DNA of 64,000 nt from Gammaproteobacteria bacterium (lineage in GTDB: Bacteria > Pseudomonadota > Gammaproteobacteria > Eutrophobiales > Eutrophobiaceae). The translations under genes and the position numbers were made by a program. The notes below the pieces were generated by a model, which was given only the letters and a program-made list of their open reading frames with translations, searched no databases and was not told the DNA's origin. Position 1 is the stretch's first letter. Every line of letters begins with the position of its first letter. The DNA is taken from contig JAURNY010000017.1 in NCBI GenBank assembly GCA_030829955.1, positions 33,843-97,842 on the forward strand, read 5' to 3'. Positions 24,793-33,522 of the stretch are shown here, piece after piece.

Positions 24793-26435
24793 GAATGGGT
24801 TTCTCCAAGCGGAATTACTTCATGATCATGCAAGTAATGATCATCGACGGCATAGTTGGCAAATTCAATTGAATAATAGTCTTCAAAGAATGGTTGTACG
24901 ACTTCTTCAATTTTTTTATCGTACTCCGGTGCAATATGTAATAGGCGACCATTGAAATCATTTCTGAATTCATGGTTTTCAATAATTAAATGACCGCTTT
25001 TAATGACATAACGCGGCGCATTAAACATCTCTTCCTTATCTTCCATGTCATCATAAATTGTAATATCTGCATCAGCGCCAACACCAAGCTGTCCTTTATT
25101 ATGCAGACCCAATGCTTTTGCAGGACCAGCGCGTGTAATGATCGCAATTTCATTCAGCGTATATTCGCGCTCTAGATCGGGTAGTATGGTATTGATTAAA
25201 GCTTTTTGATTAACCCGTTTCATTTCTTCACGACGAAAGCCTTTATCCATTAATAACTTGATAAGTTTGGGATAACTCTGAAACGAGCCGCCATTAGGAT
25301 GATCTGTAGAAAGCATGACTCGCCAGGGATCTTTGGATAATAAAAACAACTCAAGCCCTATCGCCCATTGCAGGGTATGCATGTAAATATGTTCCTGATA
25401 AGTGAAGGGCACGATACCACAACCACTTTCACATTCAGTATCTGCATTAACCCACTTACCTTTACTATGACCTTTTAATACATAAGCAAGCGGTGCATCG
25501 GCGGTCATGATGGTCGATTTGCCAAACATAACCTGGCCGACGTCACAGGTTATATTGGAATTATTATTAACATAGTCAATAATCTCGGTTGCTTTAGAAA
25601 CCGGATTTTTACCTATTTCACCGCCATAACTATGAAACTGAATGTGAGCGATATGGGCACGCAATCCGTTAGCCGTCTTCATGGTTTCCAGTGTAGTTAT
25701 ATAATTTCCACTGTGCCCAAGATTATTACAATGAATATGTGGCGGATGAGGAAAACCTCTTGCATTTACTGTTTTGACAAACGCTTCAATAATTTTTCTA
25801 GGTGTTAGTCCTTCATCATTGAGTTCATCTATATCTGATACATTAGAATTCTTTTTACCTTTCCAGGGTTCATCACCACCCGGGTTCACAAGCTTGACTG
25901 TGTAAGCCTTGGTAGAGCTGATCCACCAGGCTACAGCCTGATCGAATTCTTCCATACGTTTTTCTTTTAATAGTTTTTGCAGAAAGATGTTATTAGCTAA
26001 TAAAACATAAAAACCTTTATCAATAACAGGTGTATCGTGAAACTCTTCTAATGTATGTCGAGCGCCAATCGGCGTGACCGCCGCTTCCATGGCAGTGGTA
26101 TAGCCTAATGTGGCATAACGATAACCGGTTGCAAATGTAGAAGGGACTGTGCCTCCTGTTCCAGAACGTGTAAAAGGTGTTGCGGGATGAACATCATGAC
26201 GATGATCTTCTGGTTGCAGTTTTCTGGCAGCATTCACTTTTGGACCAGCGATATGACAATGAATATCAACGCCGCCTGGCATAATAACCATGCCTTTAGC
26301 ATCGATAACGGTAACATCATCACCAGCGCTGGCGACTATCTTGCCGTCTTGAATGCAGATTTCCTTTATTTCACCATCAACATTATTAGTCGGGTCATAA
26401 ACCCGTCCATTAATGATGCGCATAGAAGCTGCCAT
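24789..26435 (-). CDS. fwdA: Formylmethanofuran dehydrogenase subunit A (FwdA-like, copy 2)
   Basis: This 548-residue amidohydrolase-fold subunit is closer in its motifs to archaeal FwdA than to FhcA: VMPGGVDIHCHIAGPKVNAAR, RSGTGGTVPSTFATGYRYA, GARHTLEEFHDTPVIDKG, KLVNPGG with the carboxylatable Lys, NNLGHSGNYITTLETM and STDHPNGGSF. In archaea FwdA interconverts formyl-MFR and formate, while FwdB handles formate/CO2. ATG 26435, preceded by AGGGG, is preferred over TTG 26438. It is separated from fwdB by about 170 AT-rich bases that may hold an internal promoter. Confidence 0.93.
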   Translation of the reverse strand: MAASMRIINGRVYDPTNNVDGEIKEICIQDGKIVASAGDDVTVIDAKGMVIMPGGVDIHCHIAGPKVNAARKLQPEDHRHDVHPATPFTRSGTGGTVPSTFATGYRYATLGYTTAMEAAVTPIGARHTLEEFHDTPVIDKGFYVLLANNIFLQKLLKEKRMEEFDQAVAWWISSTKAYTVKLVNPGGDEPWKGKKNSNVSDIDELNDEGLTPRKIIEAFVKTVNARGFPHPPHIHCNNLGHSGNYITTLETMKTANGLRAHIAHIQFHSYGGEIGKNPVSKATEIIDYVNNNSNITCDVGQVMFGKSTIMTADAPLAYVLKGHSKGKWVNADTECESGCGIVPFTYQEHIYMHTLQWAIGLELFLLSKDPWRVMLSTDHPNGGSFQSYPKLIKLLMDKGFRREEMKRVNQKALINTILPDLEREYTLNEIAIITRAGPAKALGLHNKGQLGVGADADITIYDDMEDKEEMFNAPRYVIKSGHLIIENHEFRNDFNGRLLHIAPEYDKKIEEVVQPFFEDYYSIEFANYAVDDHYLHDHEVIPLGETHS

Positions 26436-26606
26436 CAAATACCCCTAAAAACTATTGTTATTTTTTTGAGTAATTTTACGACAACTGTTTATTGAACTTT
26501 TCTAACCAAAAAAAGTATTTTTTGTTTAGTTTTTAATTCTCGTAAATGGTCTCATTATAATTATTAATTAATACAAAAAATTATCACAAATACGTTATGA
26601 ATAAAA

Positions 26607-27968
26607 TCAAAGTGGTGCAGCCACCTTGGCTTCTCCAATAGCGCCGTTGGCACTATGTCTTGCGAGCATAAGTTCATGCACGCGTTTTCTAATACCAGTT
26701 AATATTTTTTCATCATCCGGGAATGGCGATTCAAACGCCGGACGCAAGGTGATTGGTACATCATCCATACGATATACGGTACCTGATGTGTTGATGCCAT
26801 AAGTCGATGTACGGAATGCAACATGAGCATCTTTACTGGTATCAGTTTGTTTGGTGTCTAATACAACTATCGGAATGCTTTTTAAGTGTTCAATTGCTCT
26901 CTTTGGAAAATTAGATCCGGGATCGCTTGCGATAATAAGTGCAGCATCGGCGTGACCATTTGATAAAGTGTCAACTGTTGTAAATTCGCCAGGGTTAAAA
27001 CGTGGAAAACCACGGCTAAAATTAACACCGAATGGATAACCGGTTTGCCATGAAACAACATTGTCTGCACCAGTTACATTGCCATGACCACGCACAGGCT
27101 TAGCAACAAAGTGGGTGAATTCATTTAAATCAGTTGCAAGCGCAAGCAAGGCACCTGAATTAAAATGTCTGCCACGCGTCATGGTTAAACCCATTCCAAA
27201 AAACAATACACCAAAGCGGCAGTTTTTCATTTTTTCAGTAAGGTCTTGCAAGACTTCTAATGAAACACCCGTTTCTTCTTCGATATCGGCAGATATGGTT
27301 TTCCCTTTTACTAGCGCACGTAATGCCCAGAGTATTTCAAAATCCTTTCCTGGTTTGGGTTGAATAAAGATATCGGCAACGGGTGCGCTTTTTGTTTTGC
27401 GTACGTCTACCAGCACAACGGTTCTATCTTTTTTTCCACCGGGGATGAACATGCCTTTGGGAGTGACAGCATAACGACCAAAATGTCTTGGGTGTGACTC
27501 CGCGGGATTTCCGCCCCAATAGATAACTAGATCAGCTCGGTTTTTAACTTCACCTAGCGTACTTGTGCTTTCACCAACTCCCTGAAAGGCCAGACCAGTA
27601 GGGCCATGACAAACTGAGGTGGTTGTATCAATATTACCTCGAATAATATCAGTGATTGCAACGGCTTGACGTTGGGCTTCACAAGTTGTGTCGCTTAATC
27701 CATAAGTGATTGGGAATTTTGCATTGACTAATGTTTGCGCTGCTTCTTCTATGGCATCTTCAATAGACACCTCTTTGCCATCGATCATCGCCGCAGGAGC
27801 ATTCTCTTCAATAGTATGTTCTGAAAACCACGCGCGACCCAATATACAGGCATTTTTTGCCTTAACAATTTTTTTCTCTTCAACATCAACATGCAAGTGC
27901 ATATCATCACAGACGCATCCGCAAAAAGTACATGTTGCGTTTTCGACTATCTTAATATTCTCACTCAT
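26607..27968 (-). CDS. fwdB: Formylmethanofuran dehydrogenase subunit B, metal-ligand-retaining (FwdB-like, copy 2)
   Basis: This 453-residue molybdopterin-oxidoreductase-family subunit keeps every redox feature. Cys13, Cys16, Cys20 and Cys41 (CTFCGCVCDD...NAC) form a 4Fe-4S site. Cys120 in SVCHGP is at the position of the Mo/W ligand of archaeal FwdB. GEVKNRADLVIYWGGNPAESHPRHFGRY and FFGMGLTMTRGRH follow. The copy at 19932 lacks the Cys and most of these motifs. This protein should therefore carry a pterin-metal centre and oxidise or form CO2, unlike bacterial FhcB. It lies 26 bases after fwdD, the gene for the pterin-dinucleotide-binding subunit. Confidence 0.93.
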   Translation of the reverse strand: MSENIKIVENATCTFCGCVCDDMHLHVDVEEKKIVKAKNACILGRAWFSEHTIEENAPAAMIDGKEVSIEDAIEEAAQTLVNAKFPITYGLSDTTCEAQRQAVAITDIIRGNIDTTTSVCHGPTGLAFQGVGESTSTLGEVKNRADLVIYWGGNPAESHPRHFGRYAVTPKGMFIPGGKKDRTVVLVDVRKTKSAPVADIFIQPKPGKDFEILWALRALVKGKTISADIEEETGVSLEVLQDLTEKMKNCRFGVLFFGMGLTMTRGRHFNSGALLALATDLNEFTHFVAKPVRGHGNVTGADNVVSWQTGYPFGVNFSRGFPRFNPGEFTTVDTLSNGHADAALIIASDPGSNFPKRAIEHLKSIPIVVLDTKQTDTSKDAHVAFRTSTYGINTSGTVYRMDDVPITLRPAFESPFPDDEKILTGIRKRVHELMLARHSANGAIGEAKVAAPL

Positions 27969-27994
27969 TTTTAAAATTCTATTAGTTGTATGAC

Positions 27995-28330
27995 TTAAAG
28001 CTTTTCAATTTCGATTTCCATATGTTTTGAAATAGGCATACCGCTTCCAGCTGTATCACTTTCCATTAATTGACTGGATGGCGGTCCATAAGGAATAAAC
28101 GCCATGCCAGAAGGTAAGTCTCCTGGCTTTTTAGCTATACATTTAACTAGGGCTTCACCAGTCGCATTTTTTAACCTAACGCTATCACCATCACTTAATT
28201 TCAACTTTTGCATATCATCCGGATTCATTTCCAGCGTAGATGTTGTTTCAATGTACTCCTCTTTGAGTTTGCCATGATTCAACGACGTGCCTTGTTTTGC
28301 AGAACGGCCGGGGATTAATATCATTTTCAT
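27995..28330 (-). CDS. fwdD: Formylmethanofuran dehydrogenase subunit D (molybdopterin-dinucleotide-binding, FwdD-like)
   Basis: This 111-residue protein of the pterin-dinucleotide-binding beta-barrel family has LIPGRSAKQGTSLNHGKL at the start, MNPDDMQKLKLSDGDSVRLKNATGEA, and PSGMAFIPYGPPSSQL near the end. This is the pattern of archaeal FwdD/FmdD, the small subunit completing the cofactor site of FwdB. The canonical bacterial FhcABCD complex has no such subunit, so its presence supports a real metal-pterin enzyme here. It is the first gene of the long minus-strand operon and is divergent from mptG. Confidence 0.9.
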   Translation of the reverse strand: MKMILIPGRSAKQGTSLNHGKLKEEYIETTSTLEMNPDDMQKLKLSDGDSVRLKNATGEALVKCIAKKPGDLPSGMAFIPYGPPSSQLMESDTAGSGMPISKHMEIEIEKL

Positions 28331-28349
28331 AAAGATATCGTCAGCTTAA

Positions 28350-28368
28350 TACTGCAAAATTTGCAGTA
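28350..28368. promoter_or_regulatory. 19-bp palindrome upstream of fwdD
   Basis: TACTGCAAAATTTGCAGTA is a perfect palindrome around a central A, about 20 bases before the fwdD start in the divergent fwdD-mptG region. Its half site TTTGCAGT resembles the TTGCAGT of the xoxF palindrome. It may be an operator for the C1 operon. Confidence 0.5.
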
Positions 28369-28504
28369 GCGTGATTTTGAGAGAACGGGTTATATAAACT
28401 ATTAGTTTCATCAGTTTCATTATAGTCCTCACGGACAGTTAAGAACAAATATTTAAAGACAAAATTCAATGAAATAAACTCTCTATGCGTTACTATCTGT
28501 TATA

Positions 28505-28515
28505 TTGCACTGCAA
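28505..28515. promoter_or_regulatory. 11-bp palindrome upstream of mptG, identical to the xoxF site core
   Basis: TTGCACTGCAA is the exact reverse complement of TTGCAGTGCAA at 7420-7430. It ends 25 bases before the mptG ATG. With the palindrome at 28350-28368 it puts one TTGCA-type site next to each divergent start. Confidence 0.5.
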
Positions 28516-28540
28516 ATATTGAGATAGGGCACTATCAACC

Positions 28541-29584
28541 ATGCAAGATTCAAAATACAAATCAGATTTAAGTTTCGTACGTATTTCTACGCCGGCACGT
28601 CTGCATCTTGGTTTTCTTGATATCAATGGTGGTCTGGATAGAAAGTTTGGCAGTCTTGGTATGGCAATCAACCAGATTGAAACATCATTAATTGCAACTT
28701 ATGCCGATGATGTGGAAATTTACGGACCATGCGATAAAAGAGCTTCTGATTACGCAGAACAAGTTTTATCTCATTATGGAATTAACGGCGGAATACGTAT
28801 GAATATTGTCTCTACTATCCCGAAACATGCTGGTTTGGGCTCAGGCACACAACTTTCACTGGCTGTAGCAACGGCAATATCCACACTTTATGATTTAAAT
28901 GAATTACCTGAAGCATTGGCTGCAACGTTACATCGTGGCGCTCGATCAGGTATTGGTATAGGCACATTTCAATATGGTGGTTTTATCGTTGATGGTGGCC
29001 GTGGTCCTCATACTCAGGTTCCTCCGGTTATCAGTCACATATCTTTTCCTGAACATTGGCGAATAATTTTGGTTTTTGATGAAGGTAGCGAAGGGATTAA
29101 TGGCGTACCTGAGAGACGCGCATTTAATACCTTACCGCCGATGGACGAAAAAGATTCAGGTTTATTATGTCGTTTGACTATGATGAAGATATTGCCTGCC
29201 TTGGCCGAAGAAGACTGTGAATGTTTTGGTGAGGCGATTACGCAAATGCAAAATATTGTGGGCGATTATTTTGCTCAGGCTCAGGGTGGCCGATTTAGCT
29301 CACCTTTTATGCATAAAATTTTAAATGATTTGCAAGATTTGGGCGCTACGGGTTCTGGGCAGAGCTCCTGGGGACCAACCGGGTTTGCTTTTTTTCGTGA
29401 CGAAACTGCTGCATTTTATGCATTAAAAAAAATTAGAAAAGTATGGAATCATGAACGAAGGATTCGATTTATGATGGTTGCTCCGCAAAATGAAAAAGCA
29501 TCAATTACACAGTCTGAATCAGTTGACGAACTGAATCAGCCAACAATCCAGAATCAACTTAAGAATATTAATATAACTTCATGA
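28541..29584 (+). CDS. mptG: Beta-ribofuranosylaminobenzene 5'-phosphate synthase (RFAP synthase)
   Basis: This enzyme catalyses the first committed step of H4MPT synthesis, joining 4-hydroxybenzoate or p-aminobenzoate with PRPP and losing CO2. The 347-residue protein has the GHMP-kinase-like fold: STPARLHLGFLDINGG at the N-terminus, PKHAGLGSGTQLSLAVATA (glycine-rich loop), RGARSGIGIGTFQYGGFIVDGG, and GQSSWGPTGFAF near the C-terminus, as in MptG and ORF4 of M. extorquens. It opens the plus-strand cofactor cluster that runs to 38954. Confidence 0.93.
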   Translation: MQDSKYKSDLSFVRISTPARLHLGFLDINGGLDRKFGSLGMAINQIETSLIATYADDVEIYGPCDKRASDYAEQVLSHYGINGGIRMNIVSTIPKHAGLGSGTQLSLAVATAISTLYDLNELPEALAATLHRGARSGIGIGTFQYGGFIVDGGRGPHTQVPPVISHISFPEHWRIILVFDEGSEGINGVPERRAFNTLPPMDEKDSGLLCRLTMMKILPALAEEDCECFGEAITQMQNIVGDYFAQAQGGRFSSPFMHKILNDLQDLGATGSGQSSWGPTGFAFFRDETAAFYALKKIRKVWNHERRIRFMMVAPQNEKASITQSESVDELNQPTIQNQLKNINITS

Positions 29585-29593
29585 AAATAAATA

Positions 29594-29652
29594 AAAAAAC
29601 CTTAAGTTATAACGAATATGGTTTTTTATAGCATTCTTATTTACTAGGAATG
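29594..29652 (+). promoter_or_regulatory. Two consecutive hairpins, the second covering the next start codon
   Basis: AAAAAACC (29594-29601) pairs with GGTTTTTT (29620-29627). Directly after it, GCATTC (29631-29636) pairs with GAATGC (29647-29652), which contains the ATG of the next gene. The AGGA before that ATG is too close for a normal ribosome site. The arrangement could limit translation of the ATP-grasp gene or attenuate the transcript. Confidence 0.4.
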
Positions 29653-30732
29653 CAACATTGCTTAATCATATCCCGCTCATCGCGCGCACTTGTGGAGAGC
29701 GCTGCCAGGGCAGGCTTTGTTGTCCACGCTATTGATGCTTTTGCAGATGAAGATTGTAAGAACAGTGCAGAAACAGCTACAGAGTGCGAATACGATGAAG
29801 AGGGCTTTGTTCCATCAGCAATAGATGAAATTATAAAATCATTAGTTGCAACCTATCCCATTTCAGTTTGCATTATTGGTAGCGGTATCCAGGCTACTCA
29901 ATTTAAAACATCGAATTATCAATTTCAGTTAATCAAAAATACCCCTGAAACAATTTGTCAACTTCAGGACCCTTTTTATTTTTCGACTTTATTAAAAAGG
30001 AACAATATTGTCTTTCCAAAAGTATTTAAAAATAAACCAAACAATAATAAACAATATTTGAACAAGCTAATTGGTAAACAGGGGGGTGAACATATTACTT
30101 TTGCCGAGCAAACAGGTCTTGTACAAGGGTATTTTCAGGAATTTATTAAAGGCAAGACATGTAGTGTTGTATTCTTGTCTGATGGTAAGTCATTAGAAGT
30201 AGTCGGATTTAATGAACAATATCAATATGAATATCAGAATCATCCATTTTTATATGCCGGTGCCTTTAGTATCGAATCCCAACAAGATATTCAGGAGCGA
30301 ATAAAACATATACTTTCAATAATAGTTAAAGAAACAGGTGTAAAAGGGTTATGTGGAATGGATTACATTATCAAAGAAGATAATGAAATTATTGTTCTTG
30401 AAGTAAACTCAAGGCCGCCTGCATCATTTGAATTGCATGAAGCCCAACAGTCGTTAATTACAGCTCATCTAGCGTGTTTTTTAGATAATTTAGGAACTTA
30501 TAATCGATGCCCTGAACATAGAGGCTATATGATACTTTATGCAGACTATAGAATAATGATAAATGATGCCATGGAATGGCCTCACTGGGCAAAAGACAAA
30601 CCAGCAGCAAATACAATTATTCATGCAGGACAACCCGTCTGTAGTATTCATGCAAGTGCTGAGAGTACAAACATAGTGAAAACACTATTATCTGAGCGTA
30701 AAAAAATCCTTAATCAGCAGTTTTATTGTTGA
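29650..30732 (+). CDS. ATP-grasp family protein of the H4MPT gene cluster
   Basis: This 360-residue protein has an N-terminal [29 protein letters not shown] segment like other ATP-grasp ligases. Its ATP-grasp core has [27 protein letters not shown] and the metal-binding [16 protein letters not shown]. Members of this group occur beside H4MPT genes in methylotrophs and probably ligate an amino acid or similar group onto a cofactor precursor; the substrate is not known to me. It sits between mptG and mch. The unusual ribosome site is described with the hairpin entry. Confidence 0.8.
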   Translation: MQHCLIISRSSRALVESAARAGFVVHAIDAFADEDCKNSAETATECEYDEEGFVPSAIDEIIKSLVATYPISVCIIGSGIQATQFKTSNYQFQLIKNTPETICQLQDPFYFSTLLKRNNIVFPKVFKNKPNNNKQYLNKLIGKQGGEHITFAEQTGLVQGYFQEFIKGKTCSVVFLSDGKSLEVVGFNEQYQYEYQNHPFLYAGAFSIESQQDIQERIKHILSIIVKETGVKGLCGMDYIIKEDNEIIVLEVNSRPPASFELHEAQQSLITAHLACFLDNLGTYNRCPEHRGYMILYADYRIMINDAMEWPHWAKDKPAANTIIHAGQPVCSIHASAESTNIVKTLLSERKKILNQQFYC

Positions 30733-30782
30733 GTGTTAAGATCAGATATAAAGACACAGAATATAAAACAGGACAAATCATC

Positions 30783-31753
30783 ATGTTAACATCAAGCACA
30801 CCTAGCATTAACGCTTTAACCCAACCGCTGGTTGATCAACTGGTTAATAATGCCGATGCACTTCGCGTAAAAGTCAGTAAAATGGAAAATGGCAGCCAGA
30901 TTATCGATGCAGGCATTGAAGCCATGGGTGGATTGGAAGCCGGGCGTATTATTAGTGAGGTATGTATGGGTGGCCTGGGCACAGTTAAACTTCGTGCATC
31001 AACTAATTTTAGAAACTGGTCATGGCATCTTGATGTACATAGTTCAAATCCGGTTATCGCCTGTCTGGCAAGTCAGTATGCAGGGTGGAGTTTGAGTCAT
31101 GGAGAAGGTAAAGATGCATTTAATGCTTTGGGTTCCGGGCCAGCCAGAGCAATTGGTAGTAATGAAGAGTTATATGATGAGCTTGCTTATCGTGATACTG
31201 GAGATAAGTCATGTATTGTAATTGAAGCTGATAAAGTGCCGCCGGTTGAGATCGCAGACAAGATTGCCAGTCGTTGCAAAATCAATCCTGAAAATTTGAC
31301 GATTATATTGACTCCAACATCCAGTCTGGCAGGTTCAATTCAGGTTGTGGCAAGAGTACTGGAAACATCGTTACATAAGGCACATGCCTTACATTTTCCA
31401 TTAGATAAGATTATTGACGGTGCTGGCAGTGCGCCTGTATGTCCACCTTCTCCAGATTTTTTAAAGGCCATGAGTCGAACTAATGATGCCATTTTATTTG
31501 CCGGACAAATACAACTGTTCGTCGATGTGGAAAATGATGTGGCAGAACAATTAGCTAAACAACTGCCAAGTAGTTCATCATCTGACTTGGCAAACCTTTC
31601 GGTGATATCTTTAAAGATGTTGATTATGACTTTTACAAAATCGATCCGATGTTATTCAGCCCGGCATGCGTCACAGTGAGCTCAATCTTGACAGGCAAGA
31701 GCTTTCAGGCAGGGGAGATTGATCTGGATCTACTAGATAAATCGTTTAATTAA
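30783..31753 (+). CDS. mch: Methenyl-H4MPT cyclohydrolase, with a one-base frameshift near the 3' end
   Basis: This enzyme hydrolyses methenyl-H4MPT to formyl-H4MPT. It matches the family from ATG 30783 (AGGA about 8 bases upstream): [26 protein letters not shown] N-terminal core, [33 protein letters not shown], and [27 protein letters not shown]. The open frame after residue 270 drifts into unrelated sequence and stops at 31679. In the -1 frame from about 31597 the expected C-terminus continues ([19 protein letters not shown]...DLLDKSFN) to TAA at 31751-31753, giving about 323 residues, the normal family length. One base appears to be missing in the AACCTTTCGG stretch. This is either a sequencing or assembly error or a recent mutation. 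Confidence 0.88.
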
Positions 31754-31755
31754 TC

Positions 31756-32679
31756 ATGTCTTTAAGTCAGGGTAAGGTTGCAATCGTTACCGATGAGCCA
31801 GGTTGGCATGGGGAACAATTAAAAACCGCTTTATTAAAACAAGGTATTAACAGCGACTTTGTTTCTCTAAGCGATTGTGCGATTTATATTGGCAATGAGG
31901 ATAATGACTTGTTGTTTCCTGACTTTGATGACCTACCCTTAGGCGTTTTTGTTCGTGGTGTGCCAGGTGGCAGTCTGGAACAGGTTATCTTTAGACTTGA
32001 TATTTTGCATGGTTTAAATGAACAGGGCATTCCTGTTTTTAATACGCCACGTTCGATTGAAAAAACTGTCGACAAACCGTTAACCAGTCTATTGTTGCAT
32101 CGAGCAGGTTTGCCCACCCCAAAAACATGGATTTGTGAGTCGCACAAAGAGGCAATGCAAATACTTCTTGAACAAACAAATAATGGTAAGCAACTCGTGC
32201 TAAAACCATTGTTCGGATCGCAGGGACAAAATCTATATCGAGTAGATTCGAATACCGGTTTATTCCATGATGAAAAATTTGCCGGTATTTATTACTTGCA
32301 GGAATTTCTCCAAAGAGAAGAGGGTGATTATCAGGATATTCGTGTATTTGTTATTGATGGCGTGGCCATGGCGTCCATGCGTAGACGCAGTCAACATTGG
32401 ATCACTAATCGTGCACAGGGAGCAGCATGTGAATATGTAGAATTAGATAGCCACATCAGTCAATTAGCTGCAGATGCATGTCGTACATTAAATATTGATT
32501 ATGCCGGTGTGGATTTATTACAGGACAAGACCGGACAGTTTTATATTGTTGAGGTGAATAGTATTCCTGCTTGGTATGGTTTGCAGAGCGTAGTGGAATT
32601 TAATATTGCAGACCGTTTGATCAATGCCTTTATGAAACGACTTAATTCCTCTAAACAACTAAAACTTTGTTCAAATTGA
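31756..32679 (+). CDS. RimK-like ATP-grasp ligase of the H4MPT cluster
   Basis: This 307-residue protein of the RimK / MptN-like ATP-grasp type has VFVRGVPGGSLEQVIFRLDILH, FNTPRSIEKTVDKPLTSLLLHRAGLPTPKTW, LKPLFGSQGQNL, the glycine-rich/Arg loop SMRRRSQHWITNRAQGA, and the metal site FYIVEVNSIPAWYGLQ. It resembles glutamate ligases acting on cofactors; in methylotrophs the matching gene lies between mch and the CitG-like gene near fae. It likely finishes the H4MPT side chain, but this is by analogy. It starts 2 bases after the true end of mch. Confidence 0.85.
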   Translation: MSLSQGKVAIVTDEPGWHGEQLKTALLKQGINSDFVSLSDCAIYIGNEDNDLLFPDFDDLPLGVFVRGVPGGSLEQVIFRLDILHGLNEQGIPVFNTPRSIEKTVDKPLTSLLLHRAGLPTPKTWICESHKEAMQILLEQTNNGKQLVLKPLFGSQGQNLYRVDSNTGLFHDEKFAGIYYLQEFLQREEGDYQDIRVFVIDGVAMASMRRRSQHWITNRAQGAACEYVELDSHISQLAADACRTLNIDYAGVDLLQDKTGQFYIVEVNSIPAWYGLQSVVEFNIADRLINAFMKRLNSSKQLKLCSN

Positions 32680-33509
32680 TAGAGAATATCGTCAAAAACA
32701 GTTTTTTAGGCGAGATTAACGCCCTGAAACCAGGTAATGTCAGTATATATGCTGATGGTCATGATATGACTATGGCGGATTTTGTAAAAAGTGCTGATGC
32801 TGCGACACCATATATTTGTCAACGTGGGGCGACTCTCGGTGAACGCGTTTTCACTGCAGTTAAGGCCACGATTGATGCAGTATCTTGTAATACTAATCTT
32901 GGGATGATCCTGTTGTATGTTCCATTAGTAATGGCTGCGGAGGGAGAGAGAAGTAATATAAGCATGTTACAGAATAATACGGATAAGGTTTTGCAGTCCG
33001 TTTCCATGAAAGATGCGCAAGCAGTATTTGCGGCAATCGCATTGGCAAACCCGGGTGGTTTAGGTAAAGCTGAGCAGTATGATGTTAATTTCCCAGCAGA
33101 GTGTAGTTTGCATCAAGCTATGCAGTTGGCAAGACATTATGATAATGTTGCACTGCAGTATGTGACGCGTTTCGATATGATATTTACAAAAGGATTGTGC
33201 TGGCTAGAGGGGTTTGTTAAGCGCTGGAATAGTGTAGAATGGGCTCTAGTTGCTATCTATCTGCAATTTATGGCCAGTTATTTAGATTCGCATATATATC
33301 GTAAATACGGCACAGAAACAGCAGACATAATAAAGCAACAAAGTAGGGTAATTTTTGACCAGTTTATCAAGTGCGATGAGCCAATACTATTTAAAAAAAA
33401 CTTACTGCAATTTGATAAACAATTAAAAGATAAAAAAATTAATCCAGGGACCTCTGCCGACTTGGCAGCAGCAAGTCTGTTGGTCTATAACTTAACTATC
33501 AAAAAATAG
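32667..33509 (+). CDS. Triphosphoribosyl-dephospho-CoA synthase (CitG)-like protein of the H4MPT cluster
   Basis: This 280-residue, mainly helical protein is of the CitG/MdcB family: NALKPGNVSIYADGHDMTMADFVKSADA, NLGMILLYVPLVMAA, and NPGTSADLAAASLLVYNL at the C-terminus. These blocks hold the conserved GN, D/H and NPGTxAD residues of the family. Relatives sit next to fae and mch in many methylotrophs and their exact reaction in H4MPT synthesis is unsettled. The start is a TTG (32667 or, overlapping the previous stop as TTGA, 32676); no ATG fits. Confidence 0.82.
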   Translation: MFKLIENIVKNSFLGEINALKPGNVSIYADGHDMTMADFVKSADAATPYICQRGATLGERVFTAVKATIDAVSCNTNLGMILLYVPLVMAAEGERSNISMLQNNTDKVLQSVSMKDAQAVFAAIALANPGGLGKAEQYDVNFPAECSLHQAMQLARHYDNVALQYVTRFDMIFTKGLCWLEGFVKRWNSVEWALVAIYLQFMASYLDSHIYRKYGTETADIIKQQSRVIFDQFIKCDEPILFKKNLLQFDKQLKDKKINPGTSADLAAASLLVYNLTIKK

Positions 33510-33522
33510 AGTTTATTAAGAA

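Noticed and set aside
16541..28330. Recent tandem duplication of the fhc genes
   Set aside because: The two sets differ throughout, have different gene orders (B-A-D-C versus D'-B-A-ftr-C) and different key motifs, so they are old paralogues or separate acquisitions.
31590..31610. Programmed -1 frameshift in mch
   Set aside because: GGCAAAC is not a workable slippery heptamer and no supporting downstream element is evident; a missing base is simpler.
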